This document shows positions 1 through 10,425 of a DNA stretch of 64,000 bases, in pieces. Made by a program: the position numbers and the translations under genes. Under the pieces are notes generated by a model. It worked only from the letters and a program-made list of their open reading frames with translations. It searched no databases and had not been told where the DNA came from. Origin of the DNA: Vagococcus hydrophili. Its GTDB lineage: Bacteria; Bacillota; Bacilli; Lactobacillales; Vagococcaceae. Positions within the stretch are counted from its first letter, which is position 1. The number at the start of each line of letters is the position of its first letter. The DNA lies in contig NZ_CP049887.1 in assembly GCF_011304195.1 (NCBI RefSeq), positions 992,001 through 1,056,000 on the forward strand, read 5' to 3'.

Positions 1-285
1 CTCATTTTGAGAATTATAATATGATATTTGTTTAGCGATCGCTCCTGGAATTCCGGCTGTAGCAATCATTAAAAATAAGGCATAAACGTTGTAACCTTTA
101 TTAAATAGACTATTCGCGACTTTACCGTTTTCGGCCATCATTGCATACCAAGGGATGATATACACTGCCCCTAACAATCTTGATAATACATTCCCGATTG
201 TCATCCAAAGCGAGCCACGAACCATTTTCTCTTTAGCGTTTAACTCTTTTGCTTTGTCATCAAAAGAGGTTTCTTGATTCGTCAT
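1..285 (-). CDS. MurJ/SpoVB-like polysaccharide flippase, N-terminal part
   Basis: The 95 codons visible run off the left edge, so only the N-terminus is present. A charged cytoplasmic leader of about 30 residues is followed by the first two predicted membrane helices; the stretch MVRGSLWMTIGNVLSRLLGA is typical of the putative polysaccharide/lipid II flippase family (SpoVB, YtgP, MurJ-like; MOP superfamily). Members move lipid-linked cell-wall precursors across the membrane. The start is the ATG at 285; only a weak GAAAG ribosome site precedes it. It lies downstream of leuS on the same strand with a 104-base gap and no clear terminator. The family is fairly sure; the exact substrate is unknown. 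Confidence 0.75.
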   Translation of the reverse strand, partial: MTNQETSFDDKAKELNAKEKMVRGSLWMTIGNVLSRLLGAVYIIPWYAMMAENGKVANSLFNKGYNVYALFLMIATAGIPGAIAKQISYYNSQNE

Positions 286-389
286 GCTTTCTATCCAACT
301 TTCTTAATTATACTGTTATAATTGTAGCGATTTACCCACACTTATGCAAACACTTTTAACAATATTTAAGTACTATTTCACGAATTAAG

Positions 390-2804
390 TTAGTTAGCGA
401 CAATGTTTACTAATTTGTTTGGAACTGCGATGACTTTACGGATCGTTTTGCCTTCAATGTTCGCTTTTACTTGCTCATTATTCATAGCTACTGTTTCTAA
501 TTCTTCCTTAGATAAGTCACGAGCTACGACTACTTTTGCTTTCACTTTGCCGTTAACTTGGAAGATAACTTCAAGTTCATCTTCGACTAATTCTTTTTCA
601 TCGTATTCTGGCCATGCTGCATAGCTGATACTTTCTTTATGACCCATTCTTGCCCATAACTCTTCTGAAACAAATGGTGTGATTGGTGCTAATAATTGTA
701 AGAAGCCATTCATGTATTCAACTGGTAACGCTTCTGCTTTATACGCTTCGTTCACAAAAATCATTAATTGAGAAATCGCTGTATTAAAGTGAAGTTGCTC
801 AATATCTTCTGTCACTTTTTTAACAGTTTGGTGATAAACTTTCGTTAATTGTCCATCATTGTGAGTCGTGATACGGTCACGTAATACAGCATTATCATCA
901 ATGTATAAGCGCCAAACACGGTCTAAGAATTTACGACTTCCTTCAAGTCCTTTTTCGCTCCAAGCAACAGAGGCATCAAGAGGTCCCATAAACATTTCGT
1001 AAAGTCTTAACGTATCCGCACCAAATTCATTCACTACATCATCAGGATTAACCACGTTTCCTTTTGATTTAGACATTTTTTCATTTCCTTCACCTAAAAT
1101 CATTCCTTGGTTATAAAGCGTTTGGAATGGCTCTTTGGTTGTCACCACATTAATGTCATATAAGAATTTATGCCAGAAACGAGCATACAATAAGTGAAGA
1201 ACCGCGTGCTCTGCTCCACCTAAGTAAACGTCCACTGGTAACCATTCTTTTAATTTTTCTGGGTCTGCTAACATTTCCGTATTGTGTGGGTCGATAAAAC
1301 GTAAGTAATACCATGAACTTCCCGCCCATTGTGGCATTGTGTTTGTTTCACGACGACCTTTCATACCTGTTTTTTCATCAACAACATTGATCCAGTCTTC
1401 CATATTAGCCAGTGGTGATTCTCCTGTTCCACTTGGTTTAATATCTGTTGCTTTTGGTAAAACAAGTGGTAATTCAGACTCCGAAACAGCCGTCATTGAA
1501 CCATCTTCCCAATGGATAATTGGAATTGGCTCACCCCAATAACGTTGACGAGAGAATAACCAGTCACGCAAACGGTAACTTGTTTCTTTCTTCCCAACTT
1601 CTTCTTTTTCTAACCATGCTAACATTTTTTCGATGGCATCTTCTTTGTTTAAACCATCTAAAAAGTCTGAATTAATATGTAGTCCATCTTCAGTAAATGG
1701 CGCTTCTTCAACATTGCCACCTTCTAGAACAGCAATAATATCTAAATTAAATTCTTTGGCAAATTCATAGTCGCGATCATCATGAGCAGGAACAGCCATA
1801 ATAGCCCCTGTTCCGTAAGTTGATAACACGTAATCAGCAATCCAAATCGGCATTTCTTTCCCATTAACAGGGTTAACAGCATAAGCACCAGTAAAGACAC
1901 CTGTTTTTTCTTTTGATAACTCTGTACGGTCTAAATCAGATTTTTTACCTGCTTCTGTAATATACGCATCAATCGCTGCTTTTTGCTCAGGTGCTGCAAT
2001 TTCCTGTACTAAATCTAATTCAGGGGCAAGAACGGCATAGGTTGCACCAAATAATGTGTCAGGGCGTGTTGTAAATACCGTGAATTCTTTATCTGTATCT
2101 TTGATTTTAAAGGTTACATTCGCACCTTCTGAACGACCAATCCAGTTGCGTTGCATGTCTTTAACACTTTCTGGCCAATCAATTAACTCTAAATCATCCA
2201 CTAAACGATCTGCATAAGCCGTAATTTTAAGCATCCATTGTTTCATTGGTTTACGGAAAACAGGATGTCCCCCACGTTCTGATTTACCATCGATGACTTC
2301 TTCATTGGCTAAAACAGTTCCAAGTGCTGGACACCAGTTAACAGCAACTTCTGCTTCATAAGCCAAACCTTTTTCGAATAATTTAGTGAAAATCCATTGT
2401 GTCCATTTGTAATAGTTAGGATCAGTTGTATTCACTTCACGGTCCCAATCAAAACTGAAACCTAATGAATTTAATTGACGTTTAAACGTTTGGATATTTT
2501 TTTCTGTAAACTCTGCCGGATCATTTCCTGTATCTAAAGCATATTGCTCAGCTGGTAAACCAAAAGCGTCCCATCCCATTGGGTGTAAAACGTTGAAGCC
2601 TTTTGAACGTTTGAAACGAGCTAAAACATCTGTTGATGTGTATCCTTTAGGATGTCCTACGTGAAGTCCTTGACCAGATGGGTATGGAAACATATCAAGT
2701 GCGTAGAATTTTTCCTTATCTGAGTTGTCCTCTGTTTTAAACGTTTGATCTTTTGCCCAATGTTTTTGCCACTTTTTCTCAATCTCAATATGATTGTATG
2801 CCAT
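390..2804 (-). CDS. leuS: Leucyl-tRNA synthetase
   Basis: This cytoplasmic class I aminoacyl-tRNA synthetase charges tRNA-Leu with leucine. The 804-residue length is the usual bacterial size. The HIGH signature appears as HVGH at residues 48-51 and the KMSKS loop as KMSKSKGN near residue 576; between them lie the CP1 editing insert ([12 protein letters not shown]) and the conserved [14 protein letters not shown] region. The ATG at 2804 has a strong GGAGGAA ribosome site. A leucine T-box leader lies immediately upstream, so expression should rise when tRNA-Leu is uncharged. Identification is certain. Confidence 0.98.
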   Translation of the reverse strand: MAYNHIEIEKKWQKHWAKDQTFKTEDNSDKEKFYALDMFPYPSGQGLHVGHPKGYTSTDVLARFKRSKGFNVLHPMGWDAFGLPAEQYALDTGNDPAEFTEKNIQTFKRQLNSLGFSFDWDREVNTTDPNYYKWTQWIFTKLFEKGLAYEAEVAVNWCPALGTVLANEEVIDGKSERGGHPVFRKPMKQWMLKITAYADRLVDDLELIDWPESVKDMQRNWIGRSEGANVTFKIKDTDKEFTVFTTRPDTLFGATYAVLAPELDLVQEIAAPEQKAAIDAYITEAGKKSDLDRTELSKEKTGVFTGAYAVNPVNGKEMPIWIADYVLSTYGTGAIMAVPAHDDRDYEFAKEFNLDIIAVLEGGNVEEAPFTEDGLHINSDFLDGLNKEDAIEKMLAWLEKEEVGKKETSYRLRDWLFSRQRYWGEPIPIIHWEDGSMTAVSESELPLVLPKATDIKPSGTGESPLANMEDWINVVDEKTGMKGRRETNTMPQWAGSSWYYLRFIDPHNTEMLADPEKLKEWLPVDVYLGGAEHAVLHLLYARFWHKFLYDINVVTTKEPFQTLYNQGMILGEGNEKMSKSKGNVVNPDDVVNEFGADTLRLYEMFMGPLDASVAWSEKGLEGSRKFLDRVWRLYIDDNAVLRDRITTHNDGQLTKVYHQTVKKVTEDIEQLHFNTAISQLMIFVNEAYKAEALPVEYMNGFLQLLAPITPFVSEELWARMGHKESISYAAWPEYDEKELVEDELEVIFQVNGKVKAKVVVARDLSKEELETVAMNNEQVKANIEGKTIRKVIAVPNKLVNIVAN

Positions 2805-2828
2805 GTTTCTTCCTCCTAAAATATAATA

Positions 2829-3070
2829 AAAAAAGCCCTATAAAAGCCTAAAATCAGCTTTTATAGGACGTTGATATCTAACGTGGTACCACCTATTTTT
2901 ATGTTACACAAAACGTAACATCTCTAATCATGATAACGGGCTGATCCCGGCTTATAATAAGCAAAACTCAGAGCTAAGTTCAGGTTTCTTAAGCTTTATG
3001 TGCTTACACCAACCGCACACTCTCTAAAAAAGTTTCCACCTTACTACTTCTCGTCAACGTTCTTAATATT
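2829..3070 (-). promoter_or_regulatory. T-box leader (tRNA-Leu sensing) of leuS
   Basis: Reading the minus strand, the T-box core AGGTGGTACCACG lies at 2882-2894 and is followed by an intrinsic terminator whose arms are at 2857-2867 and 2837-2847 (CCTATAAAAGC/GCTTTTATAGG) and a run of T. Stem I lies upstream, with a GGTTGGTG distal-loop motif and a GAACTTAG specifier context giving a CUU leucine codon. Uncharged tRNA-Leu would pair with specifier and T-box to stabilise the antiterminator. Its position immediately before leuS fits the specifier. Confidence 0.93.
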
Positions 3071-3076
3071 AAACTC

Positions 3077-3105
3077 ATGATAACAGAATCATTTTTACTT
3101 GGCAA
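3077..3105 (-). promoter_or_regulatory. Promoter of leuS T-box transcript
   Basis: On the minus strand TTGCCA (3100-3105) and TATCAT (3077-3082) are separated by exactly 17 bases. Initiation near 3070 would give the complete T-box leader. Confidence 0.7.
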
Positions 3106-3119
3106 CTAAATCAGGTGAC

Positions 3120-6100
3120 TTAGCCGACTCTTAAATTTTGACCCTTATAGATTACATCACTTGATAATTTGTTCCATGATTTAATTTGAGACACACTTGT
3201 GTTGTATTCTTTAGATAATGACCATAGTGAATCCCCAGATTTAACTTCGTGACGTTTCGTTTTGTTTGTTGATTGACGTTTTGCCACTTTCGTTGTTCCT
3301 GGAATTTTTAATGTTTGACCCACATAGATTAAATCACTGGTTAAGCCATTGACTACTTTTAAATCATTCACACTCACATTGTATTTAAGAGCGATTTGAT
3401 ATAAAGAATCCCCTCTTTGAACTGTATGAGTTGACGCATTCGTATTAGTCGTTGTCCCAGGTTTTGCTGTTTGATTCGTATTACCTGATGATTGACCATT
3501 AATGGCTAATTTTTGACCCACATAAATCATATCACTTGTTAGGTTATTCCATTTTTTAATGTCATTACTGCTGACACCATAACGTAACCCAATGCCGTAT
3601 AATGTATCCCCACGTTGTACTGTATGAGTTTTACTTCCAGTTGGTGTGGTTGGTTTTGGCTTATTAGTATTACTATTATTATTATTGTTGTTGGTTGTTG
3701 TTGATTTTTGTGAATTAACGTTAAGTTTTTGACCCACATAGATTGTATCACTCGATAAGTTATTCCATGATTTTATCTGTGCCACACTCACACCGTATTG
3801 TAAGCTAATACCATAAAGCGTGTCGCCACGTTTCACCGTATGGGTTTTGGCATTGCTTGAATTATTATTGTTGTTATTTGTTGGCGTTGTGGGTTTTGGT
3901 GGATTCGTTGTATTTCCGCCACCATTTTTTACTTTTAATTTTTGACCCACATAAATCGTGTCACTTGTTAAGTTGTTCCATGATTTAATCTGTGCCACAC
4001 TCACATTATGTTTCAACGCAATACCGTATAATGTGTCGCCACTTCTTACTGTGTAAGTACTTGCGCTATTATTTGTATTACCATTATCCGTTGGTTTTGT
4101 CGGTGTTGTAGGTTTCGGTGGGTTCGTTGTACTTCCGCCACCACTCTTAACTTTTAATTTTTGGCCCACATAAATCGTGTCACTTGATAAGTTGTTCCAT
4201 GATTTTATTTGCGCCACACTCACATTATGTTTCAATGCAATACCGTATAATGTGTCACCACTTTTTACAGTGTATGTGCTAACGTTATTTGTGTTGTTAT
4301 TATTATCTGTTGGTTTCGTTGGTGTTACTGGTTTTGGTGGGTTCGTTGTACCGCCTCCACCATTTTTTACTTTTAATTTTTGACCCACATAAATCGTGTC
4401 ACTTGATAAATTGTTCCATGATTTAATCTGCGCCACACTCACACCATACTGCATGCTAATGCCGTATAATGTATCCCCACTTTTTACAGTGTGTGTGCTG
4501 GCATTATTTGTATTATTGTTACTATTATTATTTGAGTTATTGTTATTACCGTTGTTGTTGTTTGATCCTGAATTATTACCACCATTACCGCTACCTGGTG
4601 AATCATATTGCGTTAAATTGTGAGTCACAATTAAGTTGTTTAATTTATTGTTATAATTTGGATCTGTTGCATAACGTCCCGTTAACCACTGTGTCGCATC
4701 TCGGTAAGAATTTGTTCTTGATTTCCACGCACCAGAATAGAAATAAACACCTGGATAGAATGATGTTGTTTTTAACACACGAGCGTTATCCTCAAAAGAT
4801 TCACGGTAAGATGGGTATTTTCTAAACTGGGCATTAATAATCACGTTTTGACCATCAAAATGCTCCCATGTCTGCATATTAACAGACTGCCCGTTATAAC
4901 TTCCTTTAACCCCAAACAAGTTATGGTTTGGTGGTGAAGATAAAGTACTTGAGCCGTAACCACTTTCTAAGATCGCTTGAGCTATCATAACTGAAGCATA
5001 TAAATCATTCGCTCCCGCCACTTGTTGGGCATGATAAGCGGTATCTTCAATAAATTGCGCTTGAGGTGTAGCAGCTCTTGTTGTAAATGATGCTGGTTTT
5101 GGTGGTGCAATTGGTTCAACCGGACCATTCATCATTGGGGCAGCGGCTCTTGCCATTGCTGGTTGTTCTTTTTCTGCTTTTGGTTCTTCTTTTTTCACTT
5201 CTTTTTCTTTTGACTCTGTCTCACTCGTTGATTCCGTTGTGCTTGATGTTTCTGTTGTTGATGAGCTTTCAGATGTTTTTGTTTCTGTCGTTTCTTTACT
5301 TTCTTCTATTGAAGTCGTTGTACTTTCTGATGTTGATGACGATGTTTCAGTAGTAGAAGGTTTTGTTTCTTCTTTAGTTGTTTCGGTTTCTTTAGAAGAG
5401 CTCTCTGTTGTTGATTCTGACGTTTCTTTTTCAGAAGACGTTGTTTCTATTTCTTTACTCGTTTCAGTTGTACTTTCTTTGGTTGACTCAGTTTCTTTTG
5501 AAGTACTTTGAACAACCTCTTCTTGAGTCGTTTCAGTTACTTCCTCTATTTTTCGTTCAGTTAAGACATGTTTAGAGATCATACTTTGACCAATTGATGA
5601 AGTCACAATTTGTTCAGTTAAATCAAACTTTTTAAACGTCACAGGAACCACTAATTTCGCCTGTGTAAAACCACCTTTAGAAAAAGTTAATTTCACTTGA
5701 TTCAACGCTTCATCATAGGTATAACTACCAACAACATTCCCTGTTTCATCTTTAATTTGGTTTTTCGTTTCATCCCACACTAAACTAACATTAGGTGATA
5801 TTTTGATGGTTGTTTCTAAGTTTTCAGTACGTAACGCATTTAAAGTCATCTCTAAATCTAACTGATTGGCTTCTTCGGTTACTTTATCTAAAGATTCAAT
5901 TTTATTTATTGTCATTGCTTCTGCTTGAGAAGTTTCTTTTAGTTCAGATTCTTGCGTTACTTTTTCTGATGATTCAGTCGTTGAATCCTTTGCAGCATCC
6001 GCATAAGCTTTCGTTGTCATTCCTGGTATTAGGACAGATGAAGAAATCATCATTGTTGCACCAAAAAGTGAAACGTTTTTAAGAACTGGTTGTTTAGTTA

Positions 6101-6128
6101 ATAGATCTTTTTTTTCATTCTTTTTCAT
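3120..6128 (-). CDS. Secreted N-acetylglucosaminidase autolysin with seven LysM domains
   Basis: The 1002-residue protein is a peptidoglycan hydrolase like enterococcal AtlA. Residues 1-44 form a signal peptide ending AYA. A Ser/Thr/Glu-rich low-complexity stretch covers roughly 195-310. A GH73 glucosaminidase domain spans about 358-508, with the likely catalytic glutamate in [10 protein letters not shown] and the conserved NLFGVKG. Seven LysM repeats ([11 protein letters not shown] type) follow from about 544 to the C-terminus, joined by Asn/Pro/Thr-rich linkers; LysM binds glycan chains. It probably cleaves septal peptidoglycan for daughter-cell separation. The start is the ATG at 6128. The gene is monocistronic, with the leuS promoter just downstream. 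The domain call is firm; orthology to AtlA is an inference, because AtlA has six LysM and this has seven. Confidence 0.92.
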   Translation of the reverse strand: MKKNEKKDLLTKQPVLKNVSLFGATMMISSSVLIPGMTTKAYADAAKDSTTESSEKVTQESELKETSQAEAMTINKIESLDKVTEEANQLDLEMTLNALRTENLETTIKISPNVSLVWDETKNQIKDETGNVVGSYTYDEALNQVKLTFSKGGFTQAKLVVPVTFKKFDLTEQIVTSSIGQSMISKHVLTERKIEEVTETTQEEVVQSTSKETESTKESTTETSKEIETTSSEKETSESTTESSSKETETTKEETKPSTTETSSSTSESTTTSIEESKETTETKTSESSSTTETSSTTESTSETESKEKEVKKEEPKAEKEQPAMARAAAPMMNGPVEPIAPPKPASFTTRAATPQAQFIEDTAYHAQQVAGANDLYASVMIAQAILESGYGSSTLSSPPNHNLFGVKGSYNGQSVNMQTWEHFDGQNVIINAQFRKYPSYRESFEDNARVLKTTSFYPGVYFYSGAWKSRTNSYRDATQWLTGRYATDPNYNNKLNNLIVTHNLTQYDSPGSGNGGNNSGSNNNNGNNNNSNNNSNNNTNNASTHTVKSGDTLYGISMQYGVSVAQIKSWNNLSSDTIYVGQKLKVKNGGGGTTNPPKPVTPTKPTDNNNNTNNVSTYTVKSGDTLYGIALKHNVSVAQIKSWNNLSSDTIYVGQKLKVKSGGGSTTNPPKPTTPTKPTDNGNTNNSASTYTVRSGDTLYGIALKHNVSVAQIKSWNNLTSDTIYVGQKLKVKNGGGNTTNPPKPTTPTNNNNNNSSNAKTHTVKRGDTLYGISLQYGVSVAQIKSWNNLSSDTIYVGQKLNVNSQKSTTTNNNNNNSNTNKPKPTTPTGSKTHTVQRGDTLYGIGLRYGVSSNDIKKWNNLTSDMIYVGQKLAINGQSSGNTNQTAKPGTTTNTNASTHTVQRGDSLYQIALKYNVSVNDLKVVNGLTSDLIYVGQTLKIPGTTKVAKRQSTNKTKRHEVKSGDSLWSLSKEYNTSVSQIKSWNKLSSDVIYKGQNLRVG

Positions 6129-6402
6129 TTATATTTCTCATCCTTTATCAGTAAATTAAAAAAATCACTCGTTTTTTTAAACGGGATTTTCTATAGATAC
6201 TACCATTAAAACATCTCGAGAAATAGATAGCAAGGGATTCTACTAGCTAGTAATAATTTGTAATCTCTCCGACATACAACTATTTTTAAATTTCATAAAA
6301 TTTAAGCTCATACTTTAGCCCGATTTTCGTCTAAGTGCCTTGTTATCAGCTTATTTAGAAGGTATATTTAACTTAATAAAACATTCAAGGAAGGACACTA
6401 TC
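6129..6402. other. Divergent intergenic region with leader hairpin for the autolysin
   Basis: No gene is seen. On the minus strand a hairpin with imperfect AAATC..CGTTT / AAACG..GATTT arms followed by seven T residues (6158-6190) lies in the autolysin leader about 30 bases before its start codon, and resembles an intrinsic terminator. TTGTAT followed 17 bases later by TTATTA is a possible minus-strand promoter upstream of it. A strong AAGGAAGG ribosome site at the right edge serves the gene starting at 6403. Confidence 0.4.
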
Positions 6403-7049
6403 ATGAACAAAGAGCATTTTTTAATCGAATTAAAATTACATCTACGCCAACTCTCTTTAACAGATCAACAAGCGATTCTTCAAAAATACGAAGACTTATT
6501 TGCTGAAAAAATCGCAGAAGGCTTATCTGAATATCAAATTACCAAAGAACTCGCTTCCCTAAAGAGATTGCTATGTCAATTTTAAAAGAATTTAATTTGG
6601 AATTAGACTCTCCTAATGCTCATGGTAATGATTGGTTAGAATTTTCAACAGAAGAAAACTACCAACAAGACAATGATCATCCTTATTATCATGAACCACA
6701 AATCCAGCGTTCTCATGATTCTGGCTTTATTCGCTTTTTCCAAATTGCAGGAATCATCTTTTTAAACCTTTTCTTTATGTTTTGGCTCATGTTTGGGTGG
6801 GGACTTGTTCTCTTTATCGGTTGGGCCTTAACAATTTGCTTCATTGGTAGTCCTGTTATTGGTATCTTCTCTATTTTGGCAGCCGTTAATGCTTTTGGGT
6901 TCTTCCAACTTTCTATTTCATTAATTTTATGTGGAGTTGGACTAATCGGCGGACTCATCATGTTCCCATTCACTAAAATAAGTTTTAATCTACTTAAAAC
7001 TTATTTAAAATGGAACCTACAAGTCTTGAGAGGAGAACGTGCACTATGA
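6403..7049 (+). pseudogene. HAAS/DUF1700 membrane protein, broken by a 1-base frameshift
   Basis: Two overlapping frames make one DUF1700 (HAAS) protein. The first (6403-6585) begins MNKEHFLIEL after AAGGAAGG and has the usual amphipathic N-terminal domain, ending in an out-of-frame KELASLKRLLCQF. The second (6573-7049) continues with the rest plus several membrane helices. Adding one C to the CCC at 6557-6559 restores ELASPKEIAMSILKEF, the conserved family joint. DUF1700 proteins usually sit in an operon with a DUF4097 protein and often a PadR regulator; the DUF4097 gene follows here with an ATGA overlap, but no PadR gene is adjacent. Either a real pseudogene or an assembly error in a short C-run. 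Confidence 0.85.
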
Positions 7050-8095
7050 AAAAATTTAAAATTGGCGTCTTAGTATTTGCCGTTCTCTTGGTCATTGGCG
7101 GAGGAGCTTCAAGTATTGTTTTCTATCAAAAGCTTGAAGCGGAACGAGAGGCAAGCGAAGTTAATAAAAAATTCAAATATGACGGTTCTGACGAACTTGT
7201 TTTGGAGATAAAAAATGGAGCAATGGTCTATCTATCACCTTCTCAAGATGACTATGTGCATATGAATAAACAAGGATTAACATTTAGTAATAATAAAAGC
7301 GAAGCTACTAATTGGGACATTCAAAAAAAAGACAAGCAAACTGTTGTCACAATTGAGAACAAAAGCCAAAAGAAAAAAGTCCAACCCACAGTTTTTTCTT
7401 TCAATGATATTTCCGATGACAGTATTTCTCTTAGATTACCTGAAAAATACAAGAAAATTATTATTAGAGGAGAGAAAGTCGACGTCAATGTGGACAGTCT
7501 CTCATTAACTCAGTTAGAAATTCAGACCACTCGTGGTTCGACAAATGTGAACAACGTTTCAGCACAATCTCTGATTGCTAATGGTCATCACGGAGATATC
7601 TATGTCTCTGACGCTAAAATCGAGAAAAATATGGCCTTGAATACAACAAGTGGTAATATCTCTACGGCTGATTCTGTTTTTACTGATTTGGAGATGAAAG
7701 TCAAAAATGGCGATACGTTTACTGCCAATACTAAGGGGAACGTGACCATTGAAAATCAAAATGGTCATTCTGACATTAACCACACAAAAGGAACTGTTTC
7801 GGTAAACAATAAAAACGGGGATATTTTCTATCATTCAAATAACATTACTCATGACACAACCTTAGAAACGACCCACGGAAACATCCAAATGGAGATGGAT
7901 AAACCGTCTTACAACAAAAATAAAATGGATTTAAAAACAGAATATGGTTCACTTTCAATTTTTAATAAAAATTTATCATCTGAAACAAACTTCTCAAGTA
8001 ACAAGGGGGATTCCCTAATTAAAGCTATTTCTAAGAACGGTGACATCACTGTTAGTGAGCTAGATCCAGACGATACACAGTATGACTATCATTAA
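7046..8095 (+). CDS. Membrane-anchored DUF4097 family beta-repeat protein
   Basis: The 349-residue protein has an N-terminal transmembrane segment (about residues 4-26) and an extracellular region built of repeated short beta strands with G[DN]I-type turns (GNISTADS, GDTFTANT, GDIFYHSN), typical of DUF4097 proteins, a putative adhesin-like right-handed beta fold. LiaG-like proteins belong here and are associated with envelope stress, but the molecular function is unknown. The ATG at 7046 overlaps the stop of the preceding DUF1700 frame (ATGA) and has a GAGAGGAGAA ribosome site, so I prefer it to the upstream in-frame ATG at 7010. A terminator follows. Confidence 0.8.
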   Translation: MKKFKIGVLVFAVLLVIGGGASSIVFYQKLEAEREASEVNKKFKYDGSDELVLEIKNGAMVYLSPSQDDYVHMNKQGLTFSNNKSEATNWDIQKKDKQTVVTIENKSQKKKVQPTVFSFNDISDDSISLRLPEKYKKIIIRGEKVDVNVDSLSLTQLEIQTTRGSTNVNNVSAQSLIANGHHGDIYVSDAKIEKNMALNTTSGNISTADSVFTDLEMKVKNGDTFTANTKGNVTIENQNGHSDINHTKGTVSVNNKNGDIFYHSNNITHDTTLETTHGNIQMEMDKPSYNKNKMDLKTEYGSLSIFNKNLSSETNFSSNKGDSLIKAISKNGDITVSELDPDDTQYDYH

Positions 8096-8121
8096 TCGAT
8101 AAAAATCGTGCTATAATAACC

Positions 8122-8150
8122 AGAGCCCTGAACAAAGGGCTCTTTATTTT
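8122..8150 (+). terminator. Intrinsic terminator after the DUF4097 gene
   Basis: Perfect 8-bp arms AGAGCCCT (8122-8129) and AGGGCTCT (8136-8143) with a 6-base loop, followed by a T-rich tract. Confidence 0.9.
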
Positions 8151-8175
8151 ATTTTTAATTAACGGAGGATTATTT

Positions 8176-8829
8176 ATGACAAAAAACAAACAACTATATT
8201 GGCAATATGCAGGCAGTTTATTTTTATTACTTTTTGCAGCCATCGCTTATTTTGTAAAAGTAAACGAAGCAATCTTATCAAGTATCGACAACCCGATTAT
8301 CCACTTAGTAAGAGGAAATTTAACAGAAGGCAAAACCTTATTCTTTTCGTATATCACTAAATTCGGCAACACAGTCACTATTGTTCTCTTAACAGGTATT
8401 GCCTTTTTACTACTTTTTAAATTTAAAGAGAAGATAGCTGCTTACTGGTTGCTAATAAATATTGTTTTAATTCAAGGAGCTGGTAATGTGCTCTTGAAAC
8501 TTTTCTTTAACCGTGACCGTCCTTCAGTGGAACATTTAGTCGAAGCTTCTGGAAAAAGTTTCCCTAGTGGTCACTCTTCTGGTAGTATGCTTTTCTTTGG
8601 TACTATGATTTTTCTAATGCCTAAATTAATTGATAATAAAAAAATTCGCTTAGCGATTCAAGTCTTACTTGGATTTCTGATTTTAATGATCGGGACAAGT
8701 CGAATTTATGTGGGTGTGCATTACCCTACTGATGTGATTGGAGGCTTTTTAATCGGATTAAGCTGGTTATGCCTCTCTTATCCTTATTTCAAAAAATATG
8801 ATTTTAAACAACAGTTTGAAGGGAAGTAA
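8176..8829 (+). CDS. PAP2 family membrane phosphatase
   Basis: The 217-residue integral membrane protein carries the PAP2 signature in order: KLFFNRDRPS (C1, near 113), FPSGHSSGSM (C2, catalytic histidine near 133) and SRIYVGVHYPTDVIGG (C3, nucleophilic histidine near 183). About six membrane helices are predicted. Family members dephosphorylate undecaprenyl diphosphate or phosphatidate/phosphatidylglycerol phosphate; the substrate cannot be told from sequence. ACGGAGGA provides the ribosome site. It ends five bases before the radical SAM gene, so the two are probably cotranscribed. Confidence 0.9.
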   Translation: MTKNKQLYWQYAGSLFLLLFAAIAYFVKVNEAILSSIDNPIIHLVRGNLTEGKTLFFSYITKFGNTVTIVLLTGIAFLLLFKFKEKIAAYWLLINIVLIQGAGNVLLKLFFNRDRPSVEHLVEASGKSFPSGHSSGSMLFFGTMIFLMPKLIDNKKIRLAIQVLLGFLILMIGTSRIYVGVHYPTDVIGGFLIGLSWLCLSYPYFKKYDFKQQFEGK

Positions 8830-8834
8830 ATAGA

Positions 8835-9800
8835 ATGTTTTCATTCAAAAAAGGAGATTCTAAACGTTACTATACTTGGAACGATGCTCTAAGAGAAACG
8901 TTTGATGAAAAAATTTTTAAGGTACCTATTGACGGGGGGTTCGACTGTCCAAATCGTGATGGGACAGTCGCTCATGGGGGTTGTACATTTTGTAGTGTGT
9001 CTGGTTCTGGAGATATGATTGTGGCTCCAAGTGATCCATTACCGATTCAATTTCGAAAAGAAGTCGATCAGATGCATAAAAAATGGCCCAATACGAAGCA
9101 ATATATTGTTTATTTCCAAAATTTTACCAACACACATGCCCCACTAGAAGTCATTAAACATCGCTTTGAACAAGTTGTTAACGAAGAGGGCGTTGTTGGT
9201 TTATCCATTGGAACACGGCCTGATTGTTTGCCCGATGATGTGATTGAATACTTGGCTGAATTGAATCAGCGGCTTTATTTATGGGTGGAGCTGGGACTTC
9301 AAACAACCTATGAAGAAACCAGTGACATGATTAACCGCGCCCATGATTACCAGACCTATTTAGATGCTGTGGCGAAGTTACGTCAACACAATATCAATGT
9401 GTGTACTCACTTGATTAACGGCTTGCCTGGTGAATCTTACGAGATGATGATGGAGAATGTGAGACGTTGTGTGACAGATTCTGATATTCAAGGAATTAAA
9501 ATCCACCTTCTTCATTTAATGACCAACACAAAAATGGAGAAAGACTATTTGGAAGGCAGATTGCAGCTTTTAACCCAAGAAGAATATACGAACCTCATTT
9601 GTGATCAACTAGAGATTATTCCAAATGATATCATTATCCACCGACTCACAGGTGACGCCCCTCGTGACACGATTATTGGTCCAATGTGGAGTTTAAAGAA
9701 ATGGGAAGTCTTGAATGGTTTTGATACCGAATTAAGACGACGTGGCACCTATCAAGGGATTTATGCTAATGGTGAAAAAGGAGAGATTATTCATGCTTAA
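8835..9800 (+). CDS. ytqA: YtqA-type radical SAM protein (TIGR01212)
   Basis: The 321-residue protein matches the YtqA/YhcC radical SAM family: DGGFDCPNRDG followed by GGCTFC gives the Cx7-8CxxC-type iron-sulfur cluster motif near residues 38-54, and the C-terminal half holds VELGLQTTYEETSDMINR and HLINGLPGE. In Bacillus subtilis ytqA (proposed name mnmL) has been linked to wobble-uridine modification of tRNA, upstream of the methyltransferase YtqB. The gene overlaps ytqB by eight bases, supporting a shared pathway. The family is certain; the tRNA role is by homology. Confidence 0.88.
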   Translation: MFSFKKGDSKRYYTWNDALRETFDEKIFKVPIDGGFDCPNRDGTVAHGGCTFCSVSGSGDMIVAPSDPLPIQFRKEVDQMHKKWPNTKQYIVYFQNFTNTHAPLEVIKHRFEQVVNEEGVVGLSIGTRPDCLPDDVIEYLAELNQRLYLWVELGLQTTYEETSDMINRAHDYQTYLDAVAKLRQHNINVCTHLINGLPGESYEMMMENVRRCVTDSDIQGIKIHLLHLMTNTKMEKDYLEGRLQLLTQEEYTNLICDQLEIIPNDIIIHRLTGDAPRDTIIGPMWSLKKWEVLNGFDTELRRRGTYQGIYANGEKGEIIHA

Positions 9801-10359
9801 AACGTCATTGCGTTACAGTCACGAATTGTTGGAAGCCGTTATTGAAGAGGGCGATATTGTTGTGGACGCTACCATGGGAAATGGAAATGATACTCTTTTT
9901 CTTGCCGAACGCGTAGGAAAAAAAGGGCATGTCTACGGATTCGATGTTCAAGAACAAGCACTAGCTAACACAACTAAGCGCTTAGAGGAAAATGATTGCC
10001 TAGAACAAGCTACGCTACTCCTTCAAGGACATGAAACAGTTGGATCGATTCTTTTAGATAAAACGATCAAAGCAGCTGTTTTTAATCTAGGTTACTTACC
10101 AAAAAGTGATAAACACGTTGTCACACACGAAGCAACCACTATCACTGCATTAATTGCCCTATTGGATCGTTTAGAGGAAAAGGGACGAATTATCTTAGTC
10201 ATTTACGATGGTCATGATGAGGGCAAAATCGAGAAAAAAGAAGTTCTTTCCTTTGTTTCAGAGCTTCCACAAGAAAAATTTAGTGTCTTAAATTATCAAT
10301 TTATCAACCAACGAAATAACCCACCTTCATTAATTTGTATTGAGAGAAAAAAAGACTGA
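9793..10359 (+). CDS. ytqB: YtqB-type SAM methyltransferase (tRNA mnm5s2U34)
   Basis: The 188-residue Rossmann-fold methyltransferase has motif I VVDATMGNGNDTLFLA and the family's AVFNLGYLP. B. subtilis YtqB has been identified as MnmM, which methylates nm5(s2)U34 of certain tRNAs to mnm5(s2)U. The start at 9793 (MLKTSLRYSHELL) has a GGAGAG ribosome site within the end of ytqA; the in-frame ATG at 9742 would add 17 residues that do not look like the family. A perfect palindromic terminator follows. Confidence 0.88.
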   Translation: MLKTSLRYSHELLEAVIEEGDIVVDATMGNGNDTLFLAERVGKKGHVYGFDVQEQALANTTKRLEENDCLEQATLLLQGHETVGSILLDKTIKAAVFNLGYLPKSDKHVVTHEATTITALIALLDRLEEKGRIILVIYDGHDEGKIEKKEVLSFVSELPQEKFSVLNYQFINQRNNPPSLICIERKKD

Positions 10360-10380
10360 CAAATTTGTCAGTCTTTTTCT
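10351..10380 (+). terminator. Intrinsic terminator after ytqB
   Basis: A perfect palindrome (10351-10376) with core AAGACTGACAAATTTGTCAG overlaps the ytqB stop codon and ends in a T-run. Confidence 0.9.
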
Positions 10381-10425
10381 ATTTGTGCGAATATCACGCT
10401 AATGTAATCTGAAACAAAAAACATT

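Noticed and set aside
4177-5511. Plus-strand open frames opposite the LysM autolysin
   Set aside because: Low-complexity translations of the opposite strand of Ser/Thr and LysM repeats; no start signals.
6300-6345. Possible decayed copy of the post-stop repeat (AAGGCACTTAG on the minus strand)
   Set aside because: Only about ten bases match the 57655 copy, and it does not follow a stop codon in sense.
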